Part shown: positions 1 to 12,700 of the stretch, one piece after another
Position numbering within the stretch: the first letter of the stretch is position 1
Layout: each line of letters begins with the position of its first letter
Source of the DNA: Hydractinia symbiolongicarpus
Lineage: Eukaryota; Cnidaria; Hydrozoa; Anthoathecata; Hydractiniidae
Assembly (NCBI RefSeq): GCF_029227915.1
Contig: NC_079887.1
Coordinates: 9,982,001-10,046,000, forward strand
Length of the DNA: 64,000 bases
Reading direction: 5' to 3'
Program-made: the position numbers and the translations under genes
Notes under the pieces: model-generated
What the model was told of the DNA's origin: nothing
The model's database searches: none
The model's input: the letters and a program-made list of their open reading frames with translations, nothing else

Positions 1-285
1 CTGAGATTTGGGTTAAACATAATCAAGTCTGCTTAAAAAGTAAGCAATCAAGCTTTTTGCAAACACAGTTACATTTTAATAATAAGATAATATAAAGCTA
101 AATGTTTTTTCAAATAAAAAGGGATTCGAATTTGCAGGTTGCAATTTTCAATGTGAATTAAAATGTTGTTTTTGCGAGTCATTCTACAAAGAAAATGTTA
201 AAATTGTTAATCTCATTTTTGAATCGCCTGTTTCTATAATGACTGTCACAAGAACATTACCATGAACACGGGATCAATAACAAGT

Positions 286-515
286 GGCGCCGTAGATTAG
301 TGGTTATAGCTCTTGTACTCTGTGCGGGAGACCGCAGACTGCCAGGAGTTGTCTAGTGAAGTGCATGCCCCAATTGGGTATGTGTAGTTCAAAATGAGCA
401 TTAAATACTCTAGGACTCTCCATCTACGCCATGGCCTCTCTGGAAATAATAGACAGGGTATATCCCTTGATATTTGTGATGTTAGCCATGTAAAATATGC
501 ACATCTATCTATCTC
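286..515 (+). repeat. tRNA-derived SINE-like element
   Basis: A tRNA-like head starts near 287, with an A-box-like stretch (GTAGATTAGTGGTTATAGC, 291-309) followed by an anticodon-arm-like segment up to about 345. The expected B box is not intact. The element ends in short ATCT repeats near 505-515, a common SINE tail. It is not a functional tRNA because the T arm is missing. It lies upstream of the first acyl-CoA oxidase gene, in the otherwise gene-free 1-790 stretch, where I see nothing else. Confidence 0.45.
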
Positions 516-790
516 TAGTCCTTCCAGATCACAGCTGTAAAGAGGTTTTTGCTCTACAGCCAGCAAACTTATTTCATATTTCTAATTCAAACCCGTAAAC
601 ACTTTTAAATTGGTAGAGAAACTCAAGGGTGAGACTTTTAAATTTTTTTATTAAAAGTTTTTTTATTTAAAAACAAATGAAACTATCTTCATTTTGCTTT
701 TTGATGATTATTTCGAATTTCAAAGGGTGATTTTTTTATCTAGACTTTCTTGAATAACATTAACAACATACAGCTGATGTGTAATCAAAT

Positions 791-3700
791 ATGGATTCTA
801 AGAAATTGAAAATATACATATCAGATAAAGAATATGTTACAGTTTTGAATAAAATATTTCTCAGATTGGAAGAAGAACCACTTTTTAATTCTGGATTAAA
901 CTATAATGATCGTGCTAATATGAATCTTGATGATAAGCGTCAAGATGCAAATGAACAAACTGTATGGTTAGCAAAACAGCTGTTAGCAATGGATGCAAAT
1001 GAACCCCCATTTGTAAAATCAGCTAGTGGACATGCTTTGAATTTTGTTGGTGCTAGGGGAATTAAAATTGGTATAAGTACAGGTGTAAGTGTCATTTGTA
1101 ATACATTTATTGTTTGACATTAATATGTATAAATATAAATGCTAGACATTAGTGAAGAAACCACAACAAAAAAAAATAAGTTACAACAAAATTGTTAATA
1201 ATACACAACAAATACACGACACACAACATAGCAAATCCAATATTGATTTGCTATGTTGTGTGTCGGTAGCAAAATTTTTTTTGTGTGCATGGACAGAATA
1301 ATGTAAGTCACATATAGTTTGTAATAAGGTTGTTTTAACAATTATTTTATTCTAAATTTTAATGATATGTTGTATTTTCTTTTCCTTAAAAAGTTATTTG
1401 CCTCTACGATATCGTCATCAACCACTTATCCTGAAGGATTGGAAATTGCGAAAAAAACTCAAAGTTTGGAGGTTTGCATATTTTTTATATTATTACTTTT
1501 TTTATTTACTAGTTCAATGGCTGGAATAGAACACTTGGCACAAGAACAGAAAAAAGATCAGTGATTTGAATTTTGACATGGCAAATTTTTTTGTGAATCT
1601 AGGTAGTGCCTCTAATATATTCCATAACTACTTTTAACAAACGGTTACAGAAATATTGAGATGTAAACTTTTTAAGACGTTATTAACCTGCCAGTTTTAA
1701 AATATATGGTACCCTGGTACCATATACAAAAAGTTGATTTTTAAGTAATTATTAGTATTGTTAGATAACTTTATTTCGTTATCAGAATCTTCAATGTTAA
1801 AATTTCGATCTAGAACTTATTAATTATTTGTTTTTAAGACAAATTTCATTGCTCTATGGTGTAAATAAAACTTATATTATTTTCTGCTTTTTAAACGAAG
1901 AAGGAAGCTTGCCAAAAAACAGGCCTCACCAGAAAGAAAAATGACTGCCAGGCAGTATGTTAGTGATGAAGAAAGTAGTTCTTCTACAGTATGACTTACA
2001 CGCATTATACTCGCCCGTCATGATCAGAGGTCTGATCGGGGTGAAGCATTCCCTGTTGAGAATGAAATACGGATGTGCTATGATAAATATTTACCTATGT
2101 ATACACACCATCTGGATAAACTATCTGAGTTCATCACTAACATATTGCTGCACGTAGTGTAGTGGGTTCGTCTGTGGCTCCCAGTTCTGAGGACCACAGA
2201 TCGAATCCCACGCAATGCCAGGCAGTATGTTATTGATGAACAAAGTAGTTCTTCTACAATAAGAAAAATTATGTTGTGTGGTCGCTCACACGTGCCAAAA
2301 CTAATTTCAGAATATTTTGTGTGCAATTCACATGTTTAAACTTGTCTAAGAAAGTGACTTTCTCAGGCTAAACTTCTTGTTTCTGATAGACGAAATAGTG
2401 TTCAAATAAAAATAACTAACATTATATCCTATTTTAAATAATCTTTTCTGAAGTCAACTGTTTTACTATTCAAAATATGTAAAGAAGCAGTTTTGTTCAC
2501 TACCTGTCTGAAGCATTGTTAAATGAAAATCCATCAAGAAAGTTTCTGATCTTTTTATGAAATAATTTTAAGAACATAAAAGTACATTTAGGCCTGACTT
2601 CTGAATGGATTCTGTTAAAAAATAAATTAAACTCTTCTGCATAACTGTTTAAATTCTATTGTAATACTCATGTGAGTAATCTAAAAAGATTTTTTCATTT
2701 ATAAACAATACATTATTTACGCTAATGGCTAGCATGACTAGGTTAATATAAAATATAATGTGTAATCTTGAAACCAAAACTAATACTAAGTTTTCAATTT
2801 TTTAATTTTTTTAATTATTATTTAGACATTAAAATTTAAAGTTTTTTTTCAACATGATGCGAACTCGAAGTCAGTTTCTAGAGATTAGTCAAAAAAATCA
2901 ATATGGTAGATGTGACACACGTGTTGAAAAATGTTTTGGATTAATGGATAGGTTCAGTTTTATTTCTTAACAATGAATTGAAATATTTTTGAAACTACTA
3001 GCTAACATGTTTATCAGAAATATACTTGATTTATAGAACTAATTTTTAGTTTTTAGATATTTTATGGATGTTTTTAGTGTGTAAATTTTTGCACGCCAAA
3101 AAAATATGGCCTGGGGGGGGGTGTACGATGAGACACCATTCCTAGTGAGGCCTGAAAAACCAAAAAAAACTAAATACAAAAAGTTTATATAGATCGAAAT
3201 TATAGAGAAGAAGTTTATTTGTTGTTATAAGATGAAAAACTCTTCTTGAACAAGAATTTTTTTTTTTTGATTGCTTTTATATGTTCTTATTATTTTTGAT
3301 TGGTAAGATGAAAATGGATAATAAAATTTGTTTCTTTTTATGCATTTTAACTATGTAGTTTTCTACGTACATGAAAATAATTTAAGTTAACGGTAAGGGT
3401 TGTAAAGCCTTCTTAAATCATTCTCTAGCTTCATATTTTGCCTTTTTTGTAATTTCGGTAATTTTAAAAAGCTATCACTGACATAAAGAAAACAAAATTT
3501 GCACGTGCAACTAATGGCACGCCTAAACAAATCTGTGCGTATATGTTGGGGTGTGCACATGCGATCGCACGCCTCTCACGAAGTGGTCTGCATGTCTGGT
3601 TGGTTTTTCCAGCTGCCTGTTACACTGAAATGATACCAAATAAATATATACTTTCTAATAGTGTGAGTCCTCACGCTGTATTTTGTTCTAAAATAATGAG

Positions 3701-6700
3701 AAAATGACCCTGTCAATTTTAAAAATCACTGTATTCTGTTCTAAAATGACTTTAAAGTGACCCTGCAAAGCTAAAAAATCATGGTATTTCCTTTTAAAAT
3801 GACGAGAAAATGACCCTGCGAAGCTTAAAATTGCCATCATCTGAAAATACAAAATACCCAATTGTATTATTTTAAAAATACACTTTCAAAATAACAGTGG
3901 TCAATTTTCCTAGAGGGTACTACATTTCATAAATATGAGACCTTGCTAACATATTTTTTTACTCAAGGAAAAAGATCCAAAAAATACTACAAGTATAGTT
4001 TGTCCTGATAAGAATCAAAGAGGTTGAGCGTTGATAAAAAGTAAATATTAACAAGTAATAATATCTATTATATATTGAAGTAATAAATTAATGATTTTCA
4101 GGTTTTCGGTTGTTTTGCTCTCACAGAGTTATCACATGGAAGCAACACGAAAGGGATGCGAACAACTGCAACATATGATCCCAAATCTCAGGTTTTTATT
4201 TGCTGTCATTTTTAATTTTAGCACTAAGTTAAGTCACCCCAACTGCCCCGCTGTAGTCATTATCTTGCTACATACAATATTTACTTTTAGGAGTTTGTAT
4301 TGAACACACCAGATTTCGAAGCCATGAAATGTTGGGCAGGCAATCTTGGACAAGTAGCAACTCATGCTCTCACATATGCACAACTATACACTCCAGATGG
4401 TGTTTGCCATGGTCTTCATGGTTTTATTGTACAAGTTCGAAACAATGATAAACTTCCTATGCCTGGTGTTATTGTTGGGGATATGGGACACAAGTTAGGA
4501 ATTAATGGATTAGATAATGGGTGAGCTTCATGTTATTTTTAAGCCATCAGATTTTTACTGTTATTGGGTGAATCTTTTTTGATTTTGTTACAGATATATG
4601 ATTCTCAATAATGTAAGAATTCCTCGTTCACACTTGCTAAATAAACAAGGGGATGTTACTGTGGATGGCAGATACATATCTCAGTATGCCGATAAAAGTA
4701 AACGTTTTGGTGCTGTTCTTGGTACATTATCTGGTGGAAGAATATCAATATTAGGTGCAACTACTTGTGATCTTATTACAGCAATAACCATTGCCATAAG
4801 GTTTGAGAATTTATATTGTGACTCTATCTGGTATGGACTTCTTTATCGTATATCTTTATTTAATTATCTACAATTGTGGACAAAAATATTTAGACAAAGG
4901 CAGTTTTTTACTCATTAAACAGTCAATTTTCTGCAACCGGTAGGCTGCAAAGTCACTTTATTTGCACACACATAGGCCAGGCAGAAAGCGTTGAAAAGTA
5001 GCTAGTCACATTTTTGAGCATTCCTGCACACCGAAATAATTTACGTCGGGATCAGACCCGAAATTCGTGATTAATGGCCTTGCTGATGTCAGCAACAGTT
5101 TTAAGAAAGTCCCAAGTCCACTTTTAACATTGACAAGTGAACTTTCACAAGTGCAAGATGTGTGAATCTAATATAGAAATAGCCTACCCAATTACTTGTG
5201 GTGGCGAACTTCGAAATTAGGTGTCTTGTCCCAACATATTGTGACCACGAATGTAGTTGTGTTAGCCAGCAGTGGGGTCCAGTTTCGTTCTGGGTCTATG
5301 GAGGTCATAAAAAAACATTGTTTTAACAGTTTCATATTTGAAATTGATTTGTAGTTTTTATTGTTAAGTATAAAGTCCCTTTGTACAGAAATTTTATAAA
5401 ACACTTTTTTTGATTTGTTCGTTCAGCCTTTGTAATTCAAGTACATAGACATTGCTGATCACCAGCAAATTTTTAATTATATATGCTCGTGTCAGCAATT
5501 ATTTGCAGCGGTAAATCTAAACTTTATAATTAGAGACAACACTCAGCATTTGCTGAATAAATATATAACTTGTATCAGCAATTTTTGTTGTGCTAAAATC
5601 ACACATAAGAAGTCCGTAGGAAATAGTTTGTAGAAAAAGAACCAAAATATAAAACAACGAAAAAAAGTAATTGCCTTTTCTAGAGTACAGTTCAGTTGCC
5701 TCCTACAGCAATACACAAACATTAAAAGCTCTTGAGTATTATTTTATAGTTTTTATTTATTATAAATATAATATCTTTCAGTCCTGTGAATCCGAAGGAT
5801 TCAAAGTCGGCAAAGTTTTGTTAAGTTGAAAAATTACATCAACTAAATTTTGACAACATGAGTTACAAAACTGCAGTAAAAGTGCAATAATTGCGATGGC
5901 AGTTATTTGCCGACTCCTAAAATGCTGAATTATAAAGGCTGAGATCACACTTGGGAAGTTATAAGACATTTTTGATCTTGTATGCGAAAAATGCCTAAAA
6001 CAAGTTGATATTTTAAAGTTGCCAAAAAGTGCATGTCTCAAATGTTAATCAACAAAGTAGGCCTTACAACGTCAATAACATTATTTTAACCTCAATAGCT
6101 TAAATTTAAATTGGTGTAACCATTATAATGCATCATAACTTTGAGGCCAAATAACTTGGAAACGAGGTGGTATATCAGTCATTGTTCACCACATTGGGTA
6201 ATTAGGGACAATTTAGGACCAAATTGGGTAAGTTCCCCAAACCTGGATCCCCAAATCTGTTTTGAAATAAATGCGTTGAAGTTGTCATCAAAAACCTTAT
6301 AAACCCCAATTTTTCTATAACCACTTTTAAAGTACACAATCCATTACACATCCACATTTTCGTGATCAGTTTCAAGATCTATACTATAAAGGCAATACAT
6401 GTGTATAAAAAATTTTTAAAAATTATTTTGTTTCTTAACAGGTCCCTGCTGACATCATCGAAATTCAAGTGACAGTTTTTTTTTCCATTGGTCTCCTAAG
6501 TGGATTTTCTAAATCCTTATCAACTAGTTACGGAGAGTGTGAGGCAAAGTGGATGTGCTTATTTTCCTTTGATGTAGCCGGAAAATTTGTCTTTAATTTT
6601 AATTGAAAAATTCAGCATCGCGTACGTCAATAACGCTAATTTAATATCTTCATTTAAATTAATAAAATGTCATTGCAATGCACATATAACTTTAAGGCTT

Positions 6701-9700
6701 GGAAACAAGGTGGTGAAGCCCATAATTTTTACTGCATGGGTAACTAGGTACAACCTGGGACAAAATTTGGTAAGTTTACCAAACCTAGGTGCCTGTATCT
6801 GTTTCAGAAGGGGCAAGTTGATGTCATCGTCAAAATATCTTTAAACCTTATTATCTTCTCTATCGTTCATCAAAAGTGCATGGTCCTATACATTTTTTTA
6901 AACAGCGTTTAAAACTCCACACAGTAGATGCAATGTCTAGACAAATTTAAAAAAAAATCTTTTTTTGTACATTTGTGAGACTTTGCTGACGTCATCGAAA
7001 TTCAAGTGACAGTTCTCTTTTCCATTGTTAACCAACCTAAGTGGATTTTTCTAAGGGTCTTATCGACTAGTTATAATAATTCACTACAAATAATTTTTGT
7101 TGTAAATAAAAAAATTATTGACAGTTAATGCGATTTCTGTTTTTGTTTCAATTTTAGGGATAAGGTAAAAAATAAAATGCACATTTCATAAATAAATTGA
7201 AGCATTACCCGGAACTCAAAACACTACATCGAGAACAAGCTTTATAAATATTGCTGTAAAATGTGTAAAAGCATCAATTGCTAACATAAGTAGTGAGTTT
7301 GCCGATGTGTTAAATTCATGTTTCCAGTGTTTTATTAAGTGCGTAAATTACACATCAAAACGGCAAATTTCTATATTAATTTTCTATATTAATTAATTAG
7401 GTATTCATTTCATCGAAAGCAATTTGGACCAATTGAAGGTGGCCTAGAAATTCCAGTAATTGAATATCAAATGCAGGTGGGAGATGTAATAAAATTGTTA
7501 TAACATTAATTGTATTTCTCTTAAATTTAATACTATGTTTTACATTCAGATATCAAAAACAATTATGTTTTTTCTCAGTTACAATTTCAACTGCTTTTCT
7601 ATGCAAGAAAAAGCTTTTTTCACACACGTCTTATCAAATTCTCACAAAACTACCAGCACTTTACATATTCCTATCTGCAAATTTTTGCGGACTAATTGCG
7701 CTGATATATTCACCATATAAATGCTGAAGCAATTGTAAAGTGTTAGATATTACTATTAAATTGACATTATATGTTTACTGACGTTATTAAATATCAGTTT
7801 TTTAACACAAATGGAAATTTTATTAATTCTCCAAAAAGTAGTTGGAACCTAAAGATTTTTGGTTAGAGTGTGCTTCATAAGCACTCCATAAAATTCTAAT
7901 GTGGATTCGCTTTTTCATTAATTGGTTTTATTGTTAATACAGCTCTTTTCTTTTTGTTAAGATCTTCTTTATTAAATAAAGTTAAAATTGGAATAACTTT
8001 CAGAAAAATCAAATAACTTGCATGCTTTACAAACCTTTTGATCAGTTTTTATTTACCAAAACGTGTGAAATGAATAAATATCTATCATCTGTCCATTTTT
8101 TGCTGTTTCTCAAGAAGGAATTAGTAATTTATGTTGTCGAGCTTTGAAAACTTTATGATTCACTTTCTTCATCTTATATTCTAATGTGTGTTGTTTAGCA
8201 ATGGCGATTGTTACCATATCTTGCTGCTGCATATGTTTGGCATTCGTTCTATTTTTGGTTTTCATCTATATTTCATAGTCACATTAACAGAGTTGACATC
8301 CCTTTACAAGAAGTTGTAAGTGCTACCATTTGAAACATAAAGCAACAAGAACATATTTTAAATGGTATGTTATTTTCGTTAATCTGTACAGGCTGCACAA
8401 AGCAAAGAGATTCATGTTTTATCTTGTGCTGGCAAAGCTGTTGCAACCTGGGTAACTAGAGATGCAATTCAAGAATCACGTGAGGCTTGTGGTGGCCATG
8501 GTTACTTGAGTGGTATATTTATAAACTCTTTTCTTGTTTGCTTGAGCATTACTTTCGTGTCTGAACAGTCCATTTTTATTATCATTAACTTTACTTGCTG
8601 TACTGTCGAATTTGCAGTCTTACTAATTCACGTTGGCACTCTGCAATTGCCCACATGAAGCTGAGTTGTTAATAAAATAACAGGTTGGTAAGTGAAATCT
8701 TTGCAAGAAAGGAAAAACATGCAGACATAGTAAAATAGCAAAATTCCCCGACAAATGACTAAAGTATTAGTGTGTGAAATTTTTAAAGGGAGCTTTTAAT
8801 AAGGCCTTGACTAAAAAAGTTTAGGAATTGTGCTGAAAGATAATAGTATTAATCCATAAAATTGTGAAAAGGTTTTTTGACTGAGAAAATATAGATATAT
8901 GGTCTAAAAATAACCATTATGCAAAAAAAAAATTCAAATTTTAAAACGGTAACTATCATCTTAAGTGAATGTTTTTTATGTTAATTTTATGTTAAAGCTG
9001 TCCATAATCGATTTTTTTTATTTTCTGTAAGTTAACCAACTCTAACATGCTAACTTAAAAATTAAACTATGAAAAAATTGAAAAATTAAGACTTTGCAAT
9101 GTCCAACCCTTCCACTTAAGAATGGATGTGTTTTCTCACTTTCAATTATTTAGAATAACATGCTAACAAGAAAAAAACATTGAGTTGAGCAAGATGGGAA
9201 ACAATGTTTTGTTTGTTTCTAAGTTGTCCAGAAAAAATTCTTTGCCAACTGACTTACCCAAATAGTTACCTTAAACAGGACTTTTTTTTTAAGTAAACAG
9301 ACTGGGCCAACTGAGAGATACAAATGATCCTAGCTGTACGTTTGAAGGTGATAACAACTGTATTCTTATGCAAACAAGTAATTACTTAGTGGGTGTGTAT
9401 AAACAGATAGAGAAAGGTATGAAGCTATGTTTTTTTTTTCTGGAATGAAACTCTAAATCGAATTTTACTCTCTCCATCTAGTAATCTAAGGGTAAAGTTG
9501 TGGTTTCAAAACACAAATGAGCAAATATAATGTAAGGCCACTCCTTCTGCTTCACGGTCAGCATGTTTAGTTTGCAAGAAATTATCATGCATTTGTGGCT
9601 TTTATAACTTGGAGCCTCTTCACTAGACTTTTATTGATAACAGTGCCAATAAGAACTGAGAAATTAATCTTGGTTGAATATTTAATCAATAAAGTGTGCA

Positions 9701-12700
9701 TAGGTAAGCCTATCAATAAAAAAATAACACTAGCAATAAATTGCTCCCCCAAAGTTCAATAATTTAGACTGGGCGAGCAATCTGTATAAAAAGAGTAAGG
9801 TTTATAAACACATATTTTATTACAAAATCTTGATATATTTAAGTTGTTTTTTTTAATGCAAATAGTAAGAAAGATAACATTGATTTCCATGTGAGATGAA
9901 TTGATATTGCTCAGCCACACAAAATTTTGTGGAATTGGAGGAAGCAATTCATGGCTTAGCTAGTCTCTTATTTCTTAGAATGGTACTTGACTAATTTTTT
10001 TAGTTTTTAGTTAAGGAATGTTTATACTTTTTTATGAACCAAGTTTATTTTATGTTAGGATTGTATGTGGAGTCACCATATGGAAGCATTGGTTTTTTGA
10101 ATCAAATTTCTCAAACATTGAAAAAAAAATGTCAAGTAAAGAGTGCTAAAGATCTAAATGCAACAGGTAATAAACCACATACAAATATAGCATGCTTCAT
10201 TGAAGATATTAGCTGCACCTGCAAGAGTAATTGAAATAAAGTGAATTAAATTTAACGGATTTCGCATTTGTTTGTAAAAAAAATCAAACAAAGTTCATTC
10301 CTTGTTAATTTATATATTTCAATGATAATGTCTGTAGAAATTTTATTATTCTTTAAGCAGAGTTTCATTTCATTATTGTCATACCAGTATGAACTTTAGG
10401 CTGCTCTAAACTTCATACAACTGTATTCTGAATTGTCAACAGTGTTGAAGTTACAACAAAAACAGTGACACAATACCATTCTTTAGGCTTTCCTGGGGCT
10501 GAAGCCTTAGACCTTTGACTAAAACCCAGGAAGTTGAAGTGTGTTGGTTTGAATCCCACTCTAAATTTAGTTGGCATTTTGGAAGTAGTATATGTTGATA
10601 GAAAAATGTTTATAATGCTCCTTTGGTAAATTGATTTTTAAAGCTACATAACAGTTTGTATTTTGAAAAAATTATTCAGTGATTGATGAGATGTTTCAAT
10701 GGTTGGTATCATATTTGTTAAAAAAGAGTAGTGAGAAGGTTAAAAGTCAACTTGCCCATGAGAAGGTAAGGAATTAGCAATTTTTTGGCAGATAGGATTT
10801 TCGAGTTAAAGTAGAAATTATAAATAAATACGGATTTGATAAACAGAGATTTATTCTAAGAAAATATGTACAAACATTAATTTCTTATTGTGGCAAAATG
10901 TTTGTCCAGAAATTTTAATGATTTGTTTTAATGTATTTTTACTGCATCCAAATTTTTCTAGATGCAAAATTTCTTGTCATTTCCTAAATATAAAAGCTTG
11001 AAATGGCCAATGGCATCGTTACTTTTGCACATGGATAGGCCAGGTAGACAGTGTTTAGAATTTTTTAGTTCCATGCTGAAACAGCCTTGCATGAAAATGT
11101 CCATTTAAGGGTCGATAAAAAGGCCCCTAAATTCATGGAAAATGGTCATGCTGACATAATGAGCTAAGCAATAATTTGGATTCAACTAAATAACTTTTAC
11201 AAGCTCAAACTGCATAAATCTGATCTAAAAATAGCCTATGTATATCTGTGACAAGTTTCTGTCTGATGCCAATATCTTTATAATAATACGCTAATTCTGT
11301 CTGTCTGTGACTTTTGCAAAGTGGATAAAATATCTTTGATAAAGTCTATAAAGCATCGCCTATAAATTTTTTCTGTAAATTAGCAAACTTTGACGTTAGA
11401 GCAATATTGACGTCAAAGGAAAGTATATTAAGATTAGTGAAGCCATTGCATTGCACTTTTAAATTTAAGGCTAAATAACTTGGAAACGGATAGAAATAAC
11501 TGACGTCATCTCCTGCGTGGGTAACTAGGGACTACCTGGGACCAATTTGGGTAAGTTTCCCAAACCTGGGTCCCCGAATCCGTTTTGGAATGGACGGGTT
11601 GATGACGTCATCAAAAAACCTTTAAACCTTGACATCTCTGCAACCAAGTACATGACCCTATACATTTTCTTGATCAGCGTTTTAAGTGTTATACAAATTT
11701 CTAAAAAAAAATTTAGGGGTTTTGACAGGCCAATGCTGACATCAGCAAAATAAAGCCCTTATATTTCATTAATCGTTCATCAAAACCACACGATTATATA
11801 CATTTTCTTGATCAGCAGTGTAAGCTCTACACAATGGAGGAAACATGAAAACAAGTTTCTCAATTTATTTATTGTGTTTTTTTACTGCTGACGTCAGCGA
11901 AAAGTCTAAAACAACCTATTTACCATTGTCCTTCTGCCTAAGTGGATTACTCCACGGGCCTTATTGACTAGTATTCTAATAACATTGTAGCTATAGCTAC
12001 TTTTTGAAAAATAAATAATTTTTTAAACTGAACGATACACAGTTCTTTTTTGCTAAATATTTCTCTAATTCTTGTTCATATAGCCAATAATCAAATAAGA
12101 TTTATTTCTATTGAATTCGTGCACTCTTTAGGAGGAAAAAACATCTATGGAACGCCAAATTCTGGCCTAGTTTGGTATTTTCAGTAACAGACAAACTTAG
12201 TCTATAAGACAAGAGATGATGAAAATGCCTATGTTCTATATTAACCAAACAATGTTAAATATTTCAAGAAATTATAAAATATTCAGATATTAATAGTAAA
12301 ACTTTTATATGTATTTAGAATGTGTTTACAGCCACGAACAACTCACAAGTCTACTTCTGTAGATCTTTGGCTATTGCATATATTGAGGTATGTTTGTTGT
12401 CATAAGCATAAAAATAATTGTGATTGGTTAACATCCTGAGTGTAGAATCTCTTGTTATTGGCAGCACAGATTATTAAAAACCTTCCATAATGGAATGACT
12501 GAAAGTAATATATTGTTAGAAGTAATCTTAATAACACAAACAGATTAAAAACCTGATAGAGGGCAAACATCAAGACAAAGGCCAATATATATTGAGTAAG
12601 ATGTTAAAAATGCCTCACTTATTCAATTAATTTTCACCTTTCTCTTCTTGTTGATTTCTGAAATTAACCAATAAAACCAAAGAAAATATAAATTAAATTA

